Source: Actinomarinicola tropica
Lineage (GTDB): Bacteria; Actinomycetota; Acidimicrobiia; Acidimicrobiales; SKKL01
DNA length: 64,000 bases
Direction of reading: 5' to 3'
NCBI RefSeq assembly: GCF_009650215.1
Contig: NZ_CP045851.1
Span: forward strand, 783,189 to 847,188
The notes under the pieces were generated by a model. It searched no databases, was not told where the DNA came from, and saw only the letters and a list, made by a program, of their open reading frames with translations. A program made the translations under genes and the position numbers. Positions 15,906 through 22,625 of the stretch are shown here, one piece after another (within the stretch, counting starts at the first letter, position 1; the number at the start of each line of letters is the position of its first letter).

Positions 15906-16736
15906 TCACGATGCCGAGGTCACGACCCGCAGCTGGTGGGCACCGGCGAGGTGGGTGCCGTCGGCGCCCCAGACGTCGATGACCTCGTCGACCCAGCCGT
16001 CGTCGTGGGCGGCGCGGGTGGTGGCCCGCACGAGCACCCACGGGGAGTGGGCGCCGGCCAGGCCGGGGCTCGGCCGGACGGTGAGCTCGACGGTGGGCAC
16101 CGGGTCGGGTGCGGACATGACCGCGGCGTAGGAGGGGGCGAGGGCGTCGGCAAGGACGAGGAGGCGGTGCAGGTCGGGCGGTGCGTCGTCGCCGAGGAGT
16201 CGGAGCCAGGCGACGAGCTCGGGGTCGGTGCCGCCGGTGTAGGGGAGGGCGGCGCTGACGGGGCGGACCTCGATGTGGGCGGCGATGGGGACGAGCTCGG
16301 TGGGGACGGCGAACACGCCAAGGTCGTCGGGCGGCGGCGCCTCGGGGGCGACTGGCGCGACCGCGGTCCACGGGTTGCGGCGGGGTGCGCCGAAGAGGGC
16401 GACGGCGTCGACGGCCGGTCCGGCGTCGGTCGCGGCGCGGGCGGCGACGGTGGTGGTGGAGCGGCCGCTGTGGACGACGGCGGTGTCGACGGTGGCGTCG
16501 TCCCGCAGCGTGCGGTGGAAGCGGGCGGTGACGCTGCGGACCTCGCCCGTCGTGGCGTGCGCCCGCATCGACGCCGTGAGCCGGGCGAGGGCGAACCCGC
16601 CGTGGAGGCCGCCGAACCCGTGGAGGTCCGGGCGGGTCTGGAGCCGGTCGGTCGGCGGGGCGGCGAGCAGGGCGCCGAGCGAGGGCGCGGGCCGGTCGCC
16701 GACGGACGTCGTGACGGCGGCCGGGGTCGCGGTCAT
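15906..16736 (-). CDS. Acyl-CoA thioesterase-like protein (double hotdog)
   Basis: 276 residues resembling the TesB-like 4HBT_3 thioesterases: FGGLHGGFALARLTASM in the first hotdog, VRSVTARFHRTLRDDATVD, and the second hotdog starting near PYTGGTDPELVAWLRL and ending with DGWVDEVIDVWGADGTHLAGAHQLRVV. The typical C-terminal active-site loop is recognisable, although I cannot assign catalytic residues with certainty. Its ATG overlaps the exporter stop (ATGA), so it is the second gene of an HxlR-controlled operon. A role in hydrolysing a CoA thioester linked to the exported compound is inference. Confidence 0.75.
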   Translation of the reverse strand: MTATPAAVTTSVGDRPAPSLGALLAAPPTDRLQTRPDLHGFGGLHGGFALARLTASMRAHATTGEVRSVTARFHRTLRDDATVDTAVVHSGRSTTTVAARAATDAGPAVDAVALFGAPRRNPWTAVAPVAPEAPPPDDLGVFAVPTELVPIAAHIEVRPVSAALPYTGGTDPELVAWLRLLGDDAPPDLHRLLVLADALAPSYAAVMSAPDPVPTVELTVRPSPGLAGAHSPWVLVRATTRAAHDDGWVDEVIDVWGADGTHLAGAHQLRVVTSAS

Positions 16737-18208
16737 GCCGGGACCTCCACGGGGGCGGGGCGGGTGCGGAGCGGGAGCGACAGGAGCGCGGTGAGCAGGC
16801 CGCCGGCGACGAGGAGCCACCAGACCCGGTCGAAGCGGCCGAGGGCGTCGGCGAGCGTGGCGGGCTGGCCGAGCAGGGCGATGGTGAGCGCCACGCCGAG
16901 GGTGCCGCCGAACTGGCGGACGGCCTGGCTGGCGGCGCCGCCGACGCCGGCCCGGTTGGGGGCGAGGGACTGGCCGACGGCGCTCGACAGCTGGGGGAAG
17001 CAGAGGGCGACGCCGGTGCCGGTGAAGAGGATCGACGGCAGGTAGTCGACGAGGTAGTCGGTGCCGGCGTCGAGCATGAGGACCCGCCACAGGCCGCCGA
17101 GGGCGAAGACGACACCGCCGGCGAGGAGGAGCGGGCGTTGGCCGACCCGTGCGGCGAGGCGTCCGAAGCGAGGGGCGAGGACGGCGACGAGGAGCGGTCC
17201 GGGGCTGACGCCGAGCCCGGCCTTCAGGGTCGACCAGCCCCACACGTCGGTGAGGAAGAGGATCGAGCCGAAGAACATGGCGGCGAAGGCCAGGCCGAAG
17301 GCGAGGGTGGCGGCGTTGGCCCAGCGGAAGTTGCCGGAGGCGAACATGTCGAGGTCGAGCACCGGGGCCGCGGTGCGGCGCTGGTGGGCGATGAAGGCGG
17401 CGAGGGTGACGAGGCCGGCGCCGATGGCGGCGAGGGTGCCGGTGTCGGTCCAGCCCCACGTGTCGCTCTGCACGACGCCGAGCGAGACGAGCGCGCCGGC
17501 GGCGGCGATGGCGGCGACGCCGAAGGGGGCGGGGATGCGGGCGGTGGGGTCGAGCGATTCGCGGAGGACCCGGGTGCCGAGGCCGACGGTGACGAGGCCG
17601 ACGGGGATGTTGATGAGGAAGACGAGTCGCCAGCCGCTGAGCTCGATGAGGGCGGCGCCGAGGGTCGGGCCGAGCGCGCCGGCGATGGCGCCGCTCGCGC
17701 CCCAGATGGCGATGGCGACGGGGAGGCGCTCCTTGGGGAAGGCCCGCAGGACGAGGGCGAAGGAGGAGGGGATGAGGGCGGCGGCGCCGGCGGCTTGGAC
17801 GACGCGGAAGGCGACGAGCACCGCGGCGGTCGGCGCCGCGGCGCAGGCGACCGAGGCGACGGTGAAGAGGATCGAGCCGGCGAGGAAGACCCGCTTGTGT
17901 CCGACCCGGTCGGCGACCTTGCCGGCGGGGACGAGAAGGGCGGCGACCACGACCGTGTAGGCGTTGAGGACCCAGGAGAGCTGGGCGGGGCTGACCGTGT
18001 CGAAGCTGCGGGCGATGTCGCCGAAGGCGACGAAGAGCACCGTCGTGTCGAGGAACGTGGCGAGCACGGCGAGGCTGGCGATGGCGAGCGTCGCCCGGGC
18101 GTGGCGGGCCGTGTCGTCCGCGTGCGCGGTGGCGGGCTGCGGTGGGCGCTCGTTGGGGGTGGGGTCGCTCGGGTCGGGCTCGCCGGTCGGCGTGGTCAGT
18201 TGTGTCAT
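16733..18208 (-). CDS. MFS multidrug exporter, DHA2 (14-TMS) family
   Basis: 491-residue EmrB/QacA-type proton-driven drug exporter. Seen: 14 hydrophobic segments, first helix ASLAVLATFLDTTVLFVAFGDIA with the conserved LDxTVxxxA motif, motif A region VPAGKVADRVGHKRVFLAGSILF, and motif C-like GPTLGAALIELSGWRLVFLINIPVGL. Start ATG 18208 is chosen because TACTGT lies seven bases upstream as a -10 and both HxlR operator copies flank it. It is co-transcribed with the thioesterase and divergent from the HxlR regulator, the classical layout of an inducible efflux operon. Confidence 0.92.
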   Translation of the reverse strand: MTQLTTPTGEPDPSDPTPNERPPQPATAHADDTARHARATLAIASLAVLATFLDTTVLFVAFGDIARSFDTVSPAQLSWVLNAYTVVVAALLVPAGKVADRVGHKRVFLAGSILFTVASVACAAAPTAAVLVAFRVVQAAGAAALIPSSFALVLRAFPKERLPVAIAIWGASGAIAGALGPTLGAALIELSGWRLVFLINIPVGLVTVGLGTRVLRESLDPTARIPAPFGVAAIAAAGALVSLGVVQSDTWGWTDTGTLAAIGAGLVTLAAFIAHQRRTAAPVLDLDMFASGNFRWANAATLAFGLAFAAMFFGSILFLTDVWGWSTLKAGLGVSPGPLLVAVLAPRFGRLAARVGQRPLLLAGGVVFALGGLWRVLMLDAGTDYLVDYLPSILFTGTGVALCFPQLSSAVGQSLAPNRAGVGGAASQAVRQFGGTLGVALTIALLGQPATLADALGRFDRVWWLLVAGGLLTALLSLPLRTRPAPVEVPA

Positions 18209-18249
18209 GCAACGGACAGTACGGCAGTGCGTTGCGTCATGCAATGGAC
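18199..18249. promoter_or_regulatory. Twin HxlR operators in the divergent exporter/regulator promoter
   Basis: Two 19-base direct copies of GTTGYGTCATGCAAYGGAC at 18199-18217 and 18231-18249 differ only at two pyrimidine positions and are 32 bases apart, three DNA turns. Each core is itself nearly palindromic (TTGCRTGAYRCAA). The first overlaps the exporter start and abuts its -10 (TACTGT, 18216-18221, minus strand). The second abuts the regulator -10 (TACGCT, 18250-18255). Bound regulator would occlude both promoters. Assignment to HxlR is inference from position. Confidence 0.7.
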
Positions 18250-18262
18250 TACGCTCGGAAGC

Positions 18263-18733
18263 GTGCGACGCAAGAGCTTCGAGGACATGCGCTGCTCGAT
18301 CGCCCAGGCGCTCGAGGTGGTGGGCGAGTGGTGGACGCTGCTCGTCGTGCGGGACCTGCTGCTCGGCGTCACCCGGTTCGAGGAGCTGCAGGAGCGGTTG
18401 GGCATCGCCCGCAACGTGCTGACCGATCGGCTGCGCACGCTGGTCGACGCCGGTGTCGTCGAGCGGCGCAAGTACCAGGACAACCCCGAGCGCTTCGAGT
18501 ACCGGCTGACCGAGAAGGGCCGGGACCTGTGGGTCGTGGTCACCGCCATGCGGGAGTGGGGTGACCGCTGGTCGGCGCCGGACGGGCCGCCGGTGGAGCT
18601 GGTGCACCGCACGTGCGGCGAGCGGACCACGCTCGTGCCGACGTGCTCGTCGTGCGGCGAGGTGCTCGAGCGGCGGGACCTCGTCGCGGTGCCCGGGCCG
18701 GGTGGCGGCAAGGTGCCACGGCCGCGTAGCTGA
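18263..18733 (+). CDS. HxlR family transcriptional regulator with C-terminal zinc-ribbon-like tail
   Basis: 156-residue winged-helix regulator. Seen: FEDMRCSIAQALEVVGEWWTLLVVRDLLLG (HxlR N-terminus with the conserved Cys), RFEELQERLGIARNVLTDRLRTL recognition helix and YRLTEKGRDL wing. After the core, RTCGE and CSSCGE supply three or four cysteines, as in HxlR proteins with a short C-terminal metal-binding tail. GTG 18263 is chosen because TACGCT lies seven bases upstream (leaderless). It is divergent from the DHA2 exporter and probably represses both genes, sensing electrophile or redox stress through cysteines, as known for the family. Confidence 0.9.
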   Translation: MRRKSFEDMRCSIAQALEVVGEWWTLLVVRDLLLGVTRFEELQERLGIARNVLTDRLRTLVDAGVVERRKYQDNPERFEYRLTEKGRDLWVVVTAMREWGDRWSAPDGPPVELVHRTCGERTTLVPTCSSCGEVLERRDLVAVPGPGGGKVPRPRS

Positions 18734-18773
18734 GGGGGCACGACAACGGGTGATCCCGGACCTACGTTGGGCA

Positions 18774-18804
18774 TTAGTCCGAGTTAAGATGCAAATCGGA
18801 CTAA
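18774..18804. promoter_or_regulatory. Operator and promoter of the Fic gene
   Basis: A perfect 9-base inverted repeat TTAGTCCGA (18774-18782)/TCGGACTAA (18796-18804) brackets TAAGAT (18785-18790), which reads as a -10. It is the most AT-rich stretch nearby. A Shine-Dalgarno-like GGAAGGGTGGGAGG follows before the ATG at 18824. The Fic protein carries its own C-terminal winged helix, so autoregulation is likely. Confidence 0.7.
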
Positions 18805-18823
18805 GGAAGGGTGGGAGGCCGGG

Positions 18824-20011
18824 ATGCGTGGCGAGCTCGTCAGCAGGACATGGCAGTACGACCCAGCGCTCTACGCCCCAGCTCGGTATCGGACGGCGTG
18901 TCGCTACGACGCGTTCATCCCGCACCCGGTAGGTCACTTCGAGGACTCGTTGCCGGCCGACCTCGCGGGCATGGTCTCTGACGCCGAGGCGGCGATCCGC
19001 TCGTTGAACGATCGATCCCGGCCGGCTCTACGTCCGTTGGCCCGGCTGCTGCTGCGGGCTGAGTCGATCGCATCCTCGAAGGTGGAGGGCCTCCAGGTCG
19101 ATGCCCGGAACCTCGCCCGGGCAGAGGTCAGCGCGGATGCCGGGCGGAACATCGGACCGGTCGTCGCCGAGGTCCTGTCGAACATCGATGCGATGGAGCT
19201 TGCGGTCGAGGAGACGAGCACTGCCCCGCATCTCGAGCCAGCGCACCTCGTCGAGGTGCACGCCGCGCTGATGCGGCACGCGCCGAACAGCAGCATCGCT
19301 GGTCGGGTGCGAGAGGTGCAGAACTGGATCGGCGGCAACGACTACAACCCGTGCGGCGCGGCATTCGTCCCGCCGCCTCCCGAGGAGGTCCCCCGTCTGC
19401 TGGCGGATCTGTGCGAGGCAGCCGAGGGCGACCACCTGCCGCCTCTGGTGCAGGCTGCGATCATCCATGCGCAGTTCGAGACGATCCATCCCTTCGAGGA
19501 CGGCAACGGCCGCACCGGGCGTGCGCTCATCCACGTCGTGCTTCGCCGTCGCGGGTTGTCGCCCAGCTACGTGCCGCCGATCAGCGTCGTGCTCGCGACG
19601 GAGAGGGAGCGCTACGTCCGAGGGTTGACGGCGTTTCGCGAGGGCGACGTCGTCGGGTGGATCGACCAGTTCTGCGTCGCTGCCGCACAGTCCGCCTCAC
19701 TCGCCGAGCGGTACCTGTCGGAGGTGGCGGATCGTCAGGCCGTCTGGCGTGAGCGTCTCCGGACCCATGTCCCGTTGCGATCCGATGCGGCGGCCTGGGC
19801 GGTGATCGATCAGCTCCCCGGCCATCCGGTCATCACGCTGCCCGTCGCCACGGCGGTGACGGGGCGCAGCAAGTCGTCGACCGCGGTCGCGCTCGCACAG
19901 CTCGAAGACGCAGGTGTGCTGGTGCCGCTCTCGGCCGCTCGCCGCAATCGCGCCTGGGAGGCGGACGGCCTCCTCGATCTTCTCGCCGAGCTGGAGGCCG
20001 GCGGTCGATAG
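18824..20011 (+). CDS. Fic family protein with inhibitory helix and C-terminal winged helix
   Basis: 395 residues. Fic enzymes transfer AMP (or other nucleotides) to target hydroxyls. Seen: an N-terminal inhibitory motif SSKVEG (about residues 82-88, S-x-x-x-E-G, class II, in cis), the active-site motif HPFEDGNGRTGR (about 221-232) with catalytic His, and a C-terminal winged-helix segment (about 325-390: VITLPVATAVTGRSKSSTAVALAQLEDAGVL). Both core motifs are complete, so an active, self-inhibited AMPylator is expected. The wHTH plus the 9-bp inverted repeat upstream suggest self-repression. It stands alone, with no separate antitoxin. Targets unknown. Confidence 0.92.
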   Translation: MRGELVSRTWQYDPALYAPARYRTACRYDAFIPHPVGHFEDSLPADLAGMVSDAEAAIRSLNDRSRPALRPLARLLLRAESIASSKVEGLQVDARNLARAEVSADAGRNIGPVVAEVLSNIDAMELAVEETSTAPHLEPAHLVEVHAALMRHAPNSSIAGRVREVQNWIGGNDYNPCGAAFVPPPPEEVPRLLADLCEAAEGDHLPPLVQAAIIHAQFETIHPFEDGNGRTGRALIHVVLRRRGLSPSYVPPISVVLATERERYVRGLTAFREGDVVGWIDQFCVAAAQSASLAERYLSEVADRQAVWRERLRTHVPLRSDAAAWAVIDQLPGHPVITLPVATAVTGRSKSSTAVALAQLEDAGVLVPLSAARRNRAWEADGLLDLLAELEAGGR

Positions 20012-20052
20012 CGGTCGGCTCGGCACCGATCGATCTCCGGTGTGGCAGCCTC

Positions 20053-21432
20053 GTGGACATGGGCGAGGCGGGTCGGATCGAACGGATCGGTCATCGAGGG
20101 GCCAGGCGGATCGCCGCGCTGGCCGTCGTCGTGGCCCTGACGGTCGCGGCGTGCGGGGACGACGCGGAGCCGACGGCGGCCGATCAGGTGCCGGCCGTCG
20201 CGCCGGACGACGACGGGCTGGTCCCGTTCTGCGAGGACGTGCCGCCGCCCGGGCCGGTGGCCCAGGGCGAGCTGGCCAGGACCGCCAACCCCGACGTCAT
20301 CTTGATGGGCGTCCTGCAGACGTACGGCCAGGAGCACGCCGAGTCGTTCGGCGGCCTGTGGATCGATCGGTCCGCCGGCTCGATCGTCCTGGCCTTCACC
20401 GACGACCCCGCGCCGCACCGGGCGGCGATCGCCGAGCTGCGTCCGAGCCCCGACGACGTCGCCGTCGTCGAGCCACGGCCGGAGATCACCGAGACGACCA
20501 CCGTCGCCGAGTCAGGCACGACCGTGGACCTGGTGCAGGTGGCGCACACAGAGGCCGAGCTGCTGGCGGTGTCCGAGGAGGTCGTCGGCTCGATGGACGA
20601 GCTCGGCATCATCGGCGTCGGTGTGAAGACCGACCTCAACCGGGTGTCCATCGACCTCCGCCTCGCCGATGCGGAGATCCGTGCCGCAGTCGGGGAGCTC
20701 GGCCCGATCGACGCGCTGTGCGTGAACGGTCCGACCGAGCCGCCGGTGCCGATCGATCCGGCGACCGTCGACCTCCTCGCGGTCGGCGACGACGAGCTCG
20801 TCAGCTGCGACGGGTACACCTTCCCGCACTCCGCCCTGGACGAGCCGGGCGACCTCCTCGACTCCGACGACCCGCTCGCCGAGGCCGTGCGGGCGGATCT
20901 CCCCAACATCGGCTCCGAACCCGACGATCTGTTCGCGATGGAGTGGCGGGTGCTGAGCCGCGGCGACTCCGAGGCTCTGGTGGGCGGTGGCACCCCACCG
21001 TCGGTGCTCCTGCGGTTGGTCGAGGACCGCGGCCGGTGGCGGTCCGAGATGGGAGCGGTCGGCGCACCGTGCACGTTGCGTCGGGCGGTGCCCGAGGGCG
21101 TGGAGGCGGTGACGTGGGCGCTCGATCCGGCGTACCCCGAGCCGGGGGCGGATGCGACCGAGCTGCACGTGCTCGTCTCGAGCAGCGCGTGCTCCAGCGG
21201 GGAGCCGCTGGGCGACCGGCTCATCGGCCCGCAGGTCGAGGTGACCGACGACGAGGTGGCGGTGGCGTTCGCCGCGGCCCCACTGCCGGCGGGCGCGTAC
21301 ACGTGCCAGGGCAGCCCGCCCGACGCCGTGGTCGTCACGCTGGATGAGCCGGTGGGGGACCGGACGATCGTCGACGCCTTGGACCTCCCGCCGCGTCCGC
21401 CGGTCGCGGCGGCCGATCCGCTCTTCGGCTGA
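20053..21432 (+). CDS. Lipoprotein, hypothetical
   Basis: 459 residues with a twin-arginine-poor lipoprotein signal: RRIAALAVVVALTVAAC followed by GDD, lipid-modified Cys near residue 34. The mature part is acidic, and contains two repeating alpha/beta stretches around 70-230 (ESFGGLWIDRSAGSIVLAFT... and LGIIGVGVKTDLNRVSIDL) and a C-terminal beta-rich part. I do not recognise a family. GTG 20053 or ATG 20059 can serve as start. It is probably anchored on the outer face of the cell membrane. No operon partner is evident. Confidence 0.75.
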   Translation: MDMGEAGRIERIGHRGARRIAALAVVVALTVAACGDDAEPTAADQVPAVAPDDDGLVPFCEDVPPPGPVAQGELARTANPDVILMGVLQTYGQEHAESFGGLWIDRSAGSIVLAFTDDPAPHRAAIAELRPSPDDVAVVEPRPEITETTTVAESGTTVDLVQVAHTEAELLAVSEEVVGSMDELGIIGVGVKTDLNRVSIDLRLADAEIRAAVGELGPIDALCVNGPTEPPVPIDPATVDLLAVGDDELVSCDGYTFPHSALDEPGDLLDSDDPLAEAVRADLPNIGSEPDDLFAMEWRVLSRGDSEALVGGGTPPSVLLRLVEDRGRWRSEMGAVGAPCTLRRAVPEGVEAVTWALDPAYPEPGADATELHVLVSSSACSSGEPLGDRLIGPQVEVTDDEVAVAFAAAPLPAGAYTCQGSPPDAVVVTLDEPVGDRTIVDALDLPPRPPVAAADPLFG

Positions 21433-21571
21433 GCCCTCCGGCTGACGCGCCGAGGATGGTTGATCGGCGGATCGAGGTGCGGCATCCTCGGCTCCGGCAA
21501 CAGACCTATCGGAGCCGTCAGCTCCCTCAGTGACCCGTTCCCTCTTCGAGGGGCGACTGAAGGAGGAGCCG

Positions 21572-21985
21572 ATGGCTCGCCAACCGTTCTCGACCGAGGC
21601 GGACTACGAGTCCGACCCGGTGTGGTTCCCGCTCGAGCAGGTCGCTCGCCTCTCAAGGCTGAGCGCCCGGATGCCAGCGTTCCACCCGGGTGAGTTCATG
21701 TACGCCGGCCGGATGTTCAACGCCCGCAAGCGCCTCGACATCTACCTCTACAAGCACGGCGACACGCGCAGGTACCTGAACCTCGATGCCGCGGGGCACG
21801 CCTACGAGTTCCGGGGCCCCGTCCCCGGCCGGGAGGACGACATCACCTCGGGAGGGCGGTACCGGCGCCACCGTTCACTCATGGAGGGGATCTGGCGGCT
21901 GGACCTCTGGATGTTCGACCAGCATCCACCGCTGTTCCGCTCGTTCCCGCCGGAGGAGTGGCCGAGCGACGACATGGCCATATGA
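21572..21985 (+). CDS. Hypothetical protein preceding an RHH/MazF pair
   Basis: 137 residues, start set by AAGGAGGAG five bases upstream of ATG 21572 (an in-frame GTG at 21530 lacks such a site). Sequence is rich in aromatic residues and arginine (FHPGEFMYAGRMFNARKRL; LYKHGDTRRYLNLDAAG; IWRLDLWMFDQHPPLFRSF). No family recognised. Its TGA overlaps the first ATG of the RHH gene (ATGA), so the three genes should be translated as one operon. That position suggests a third component or a leader gene of the toxin-antitoxin module, which is inference. Confidence 0.6.
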   Translation: MARQPFSTEADYESDPVWFPLEQVARLSRLSARMPAFHPGEFMYAGRMFNARKRLDIYLYKHGDTRRYLNLDAAGHAYEFRGPVPGREDDITSGGRYRRHRSLMEGIWRLDLWMFDQHPPLFRSFPPEEWPSDDMAI

Positions 21986-21997
21986 TGACCCATATGG
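21978..21997. promoter_or_regulatory. Inverted repeat overlapping the RHH start codon
   Basis: CCATATG (21978-21984) and CATATGG (21991-21997) form an inverted repeat with six bases between. Each half also contains the self-palindrome CATATG. RHH antitoxins bind paired short repeats of this kind. The location across the start codon is unusual for an operator, so it might instead act on an internal promoter or mRNA. Confidence 0.5.
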
Positions 21998-22239
21998 CCC
22001 GTCGGCAGGTGCTCGTGCAGCTCGACGACGAACTGGTCGACCGCCTCGATCGGTTGGCGGCGGAGCTCGGCACGAGCCGATCCGACCTGCTGCGGCGGGG
22101 TGCGGCTGCGGTGCTGGCTGCGGCGGACGAGGCCGGGGCGGACCGGGAGCTGCGGGAGGCGTATCGGCGCCAGCCGCAGGACCCGGCACTGGTCGAGTCG
22201 GCGCGCCGTCTCGCGGCCGACGTCGTGCCCGAGTGGTAG
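21982..22239 (+). CDS. Ribbon-helix-helix antitoxin (CopG/MazE-like)
   Basis: Up to 85 residues; ATG 21982 overlaps the previous stop, with in-frame ATGs at 21985 and 21994 as alternatives. Seen: RHH core RRQVLVQLDDELVDRLDRLAAELGTSRSDLLRRGAA, a beta strand followed by two helices, then a flexible acidic tail (REAYRRQPQDPALVESARRLAADVVPEW) expected to occupy the MazF groove. The toxin start lies inside its last codons. Known RHH-MazF pairs repress their own operon. Confidence 0.85.
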   Translation: MMTHMARRQVLVQLDDELVDRLDRLAAELGTSRSDLLRRGAAAVLAAADEAGADRELREAYRRQPQDPALVESARRLAADVVPEW

Positions 22240-22556
22240 CGAGGGGCGACATCGTGTGGGCCGACCTCGGCGCGCCGGCGGGTCGGCGCCCGGTCTGCGT
22301 CCTCACGCGTGACGCGGCCATCTCGGTCCTGACTGCCGTTACCTGCGCGCCGATCACCCGGACGGTGCGCGGCATCCGCTCGGAGGTCGCTGTGGGAACG
22401 GAGGAGGGCTTGCCCGAACCGTGCGTCATCAACTGCGACAACCTCGTGACAGTGCCACTCGGACTGCTCGACGCCGAGCCGGTCGGACGAGTCGGTGCCG
22501 TGGGTCGGGCTCGTCTCGACCAGGTCCTTCGCTACGCGCTCGACATCGTGTGGTGA
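22233..22556 (+). CDS. mazF: MazF/PemK-type endoribonuclease toxin
   Basis: 107 residues with the MazF fold: RGDIVWADLGAPAGRRPVCVLTRD (strand 1 and the GxRPxxVL loop), VTCAPITRTVRGIRSEVAVG (with the conserved Thr/Arg region) and a SH3-like C-terminus ending VGRARLDQVLRYALDIVW. GTG 22233 overlaps the antitoxin end by seven bases. Arg24-region and Thr residues typical of active MazF enzymes are present. Cleavage sequence cannot be predicted. A perfect 6-bp hairpin covers its stop codon. Confidence 0.88.
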   Translation: MVARGDIVWADLGAPAGRRPVCVLTRDAAISVLTAVTCAPITRTVRGIRSEVAVGTEEGLPEPCVINCDNLVTVPLGLLDAEPVGRVGAVGRARLDQVLRYALDIVW

Positions 22557-22572
22557 TGCCCGGCCAGGGCAT
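22556..22572. terminator. Hairpin at the mazF stop, candidate terminator
   Basis: ATGCCC-GGCCA-GGGCAT, perfect 6-bp arms, in the 69-base gap between convergent genes. There is no T tract; such hairpins can still act in high-GC actinobacteria. Confidence 0.35.
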
Positions 22573-22625
22573 CGATGAGCTCGCTGTCCCGCCGGACACT
22601 TCGATGGTGCTGGGCGAATGCCTGG

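Noticed and set aside
16737-18212. Long N-terminal extension of the thioesterase frame across the exporter
   Set aside because: Arg/Pro/His-rich shadow of the MFS gene; the thioesterase starts at the ATGA overlap (16736).
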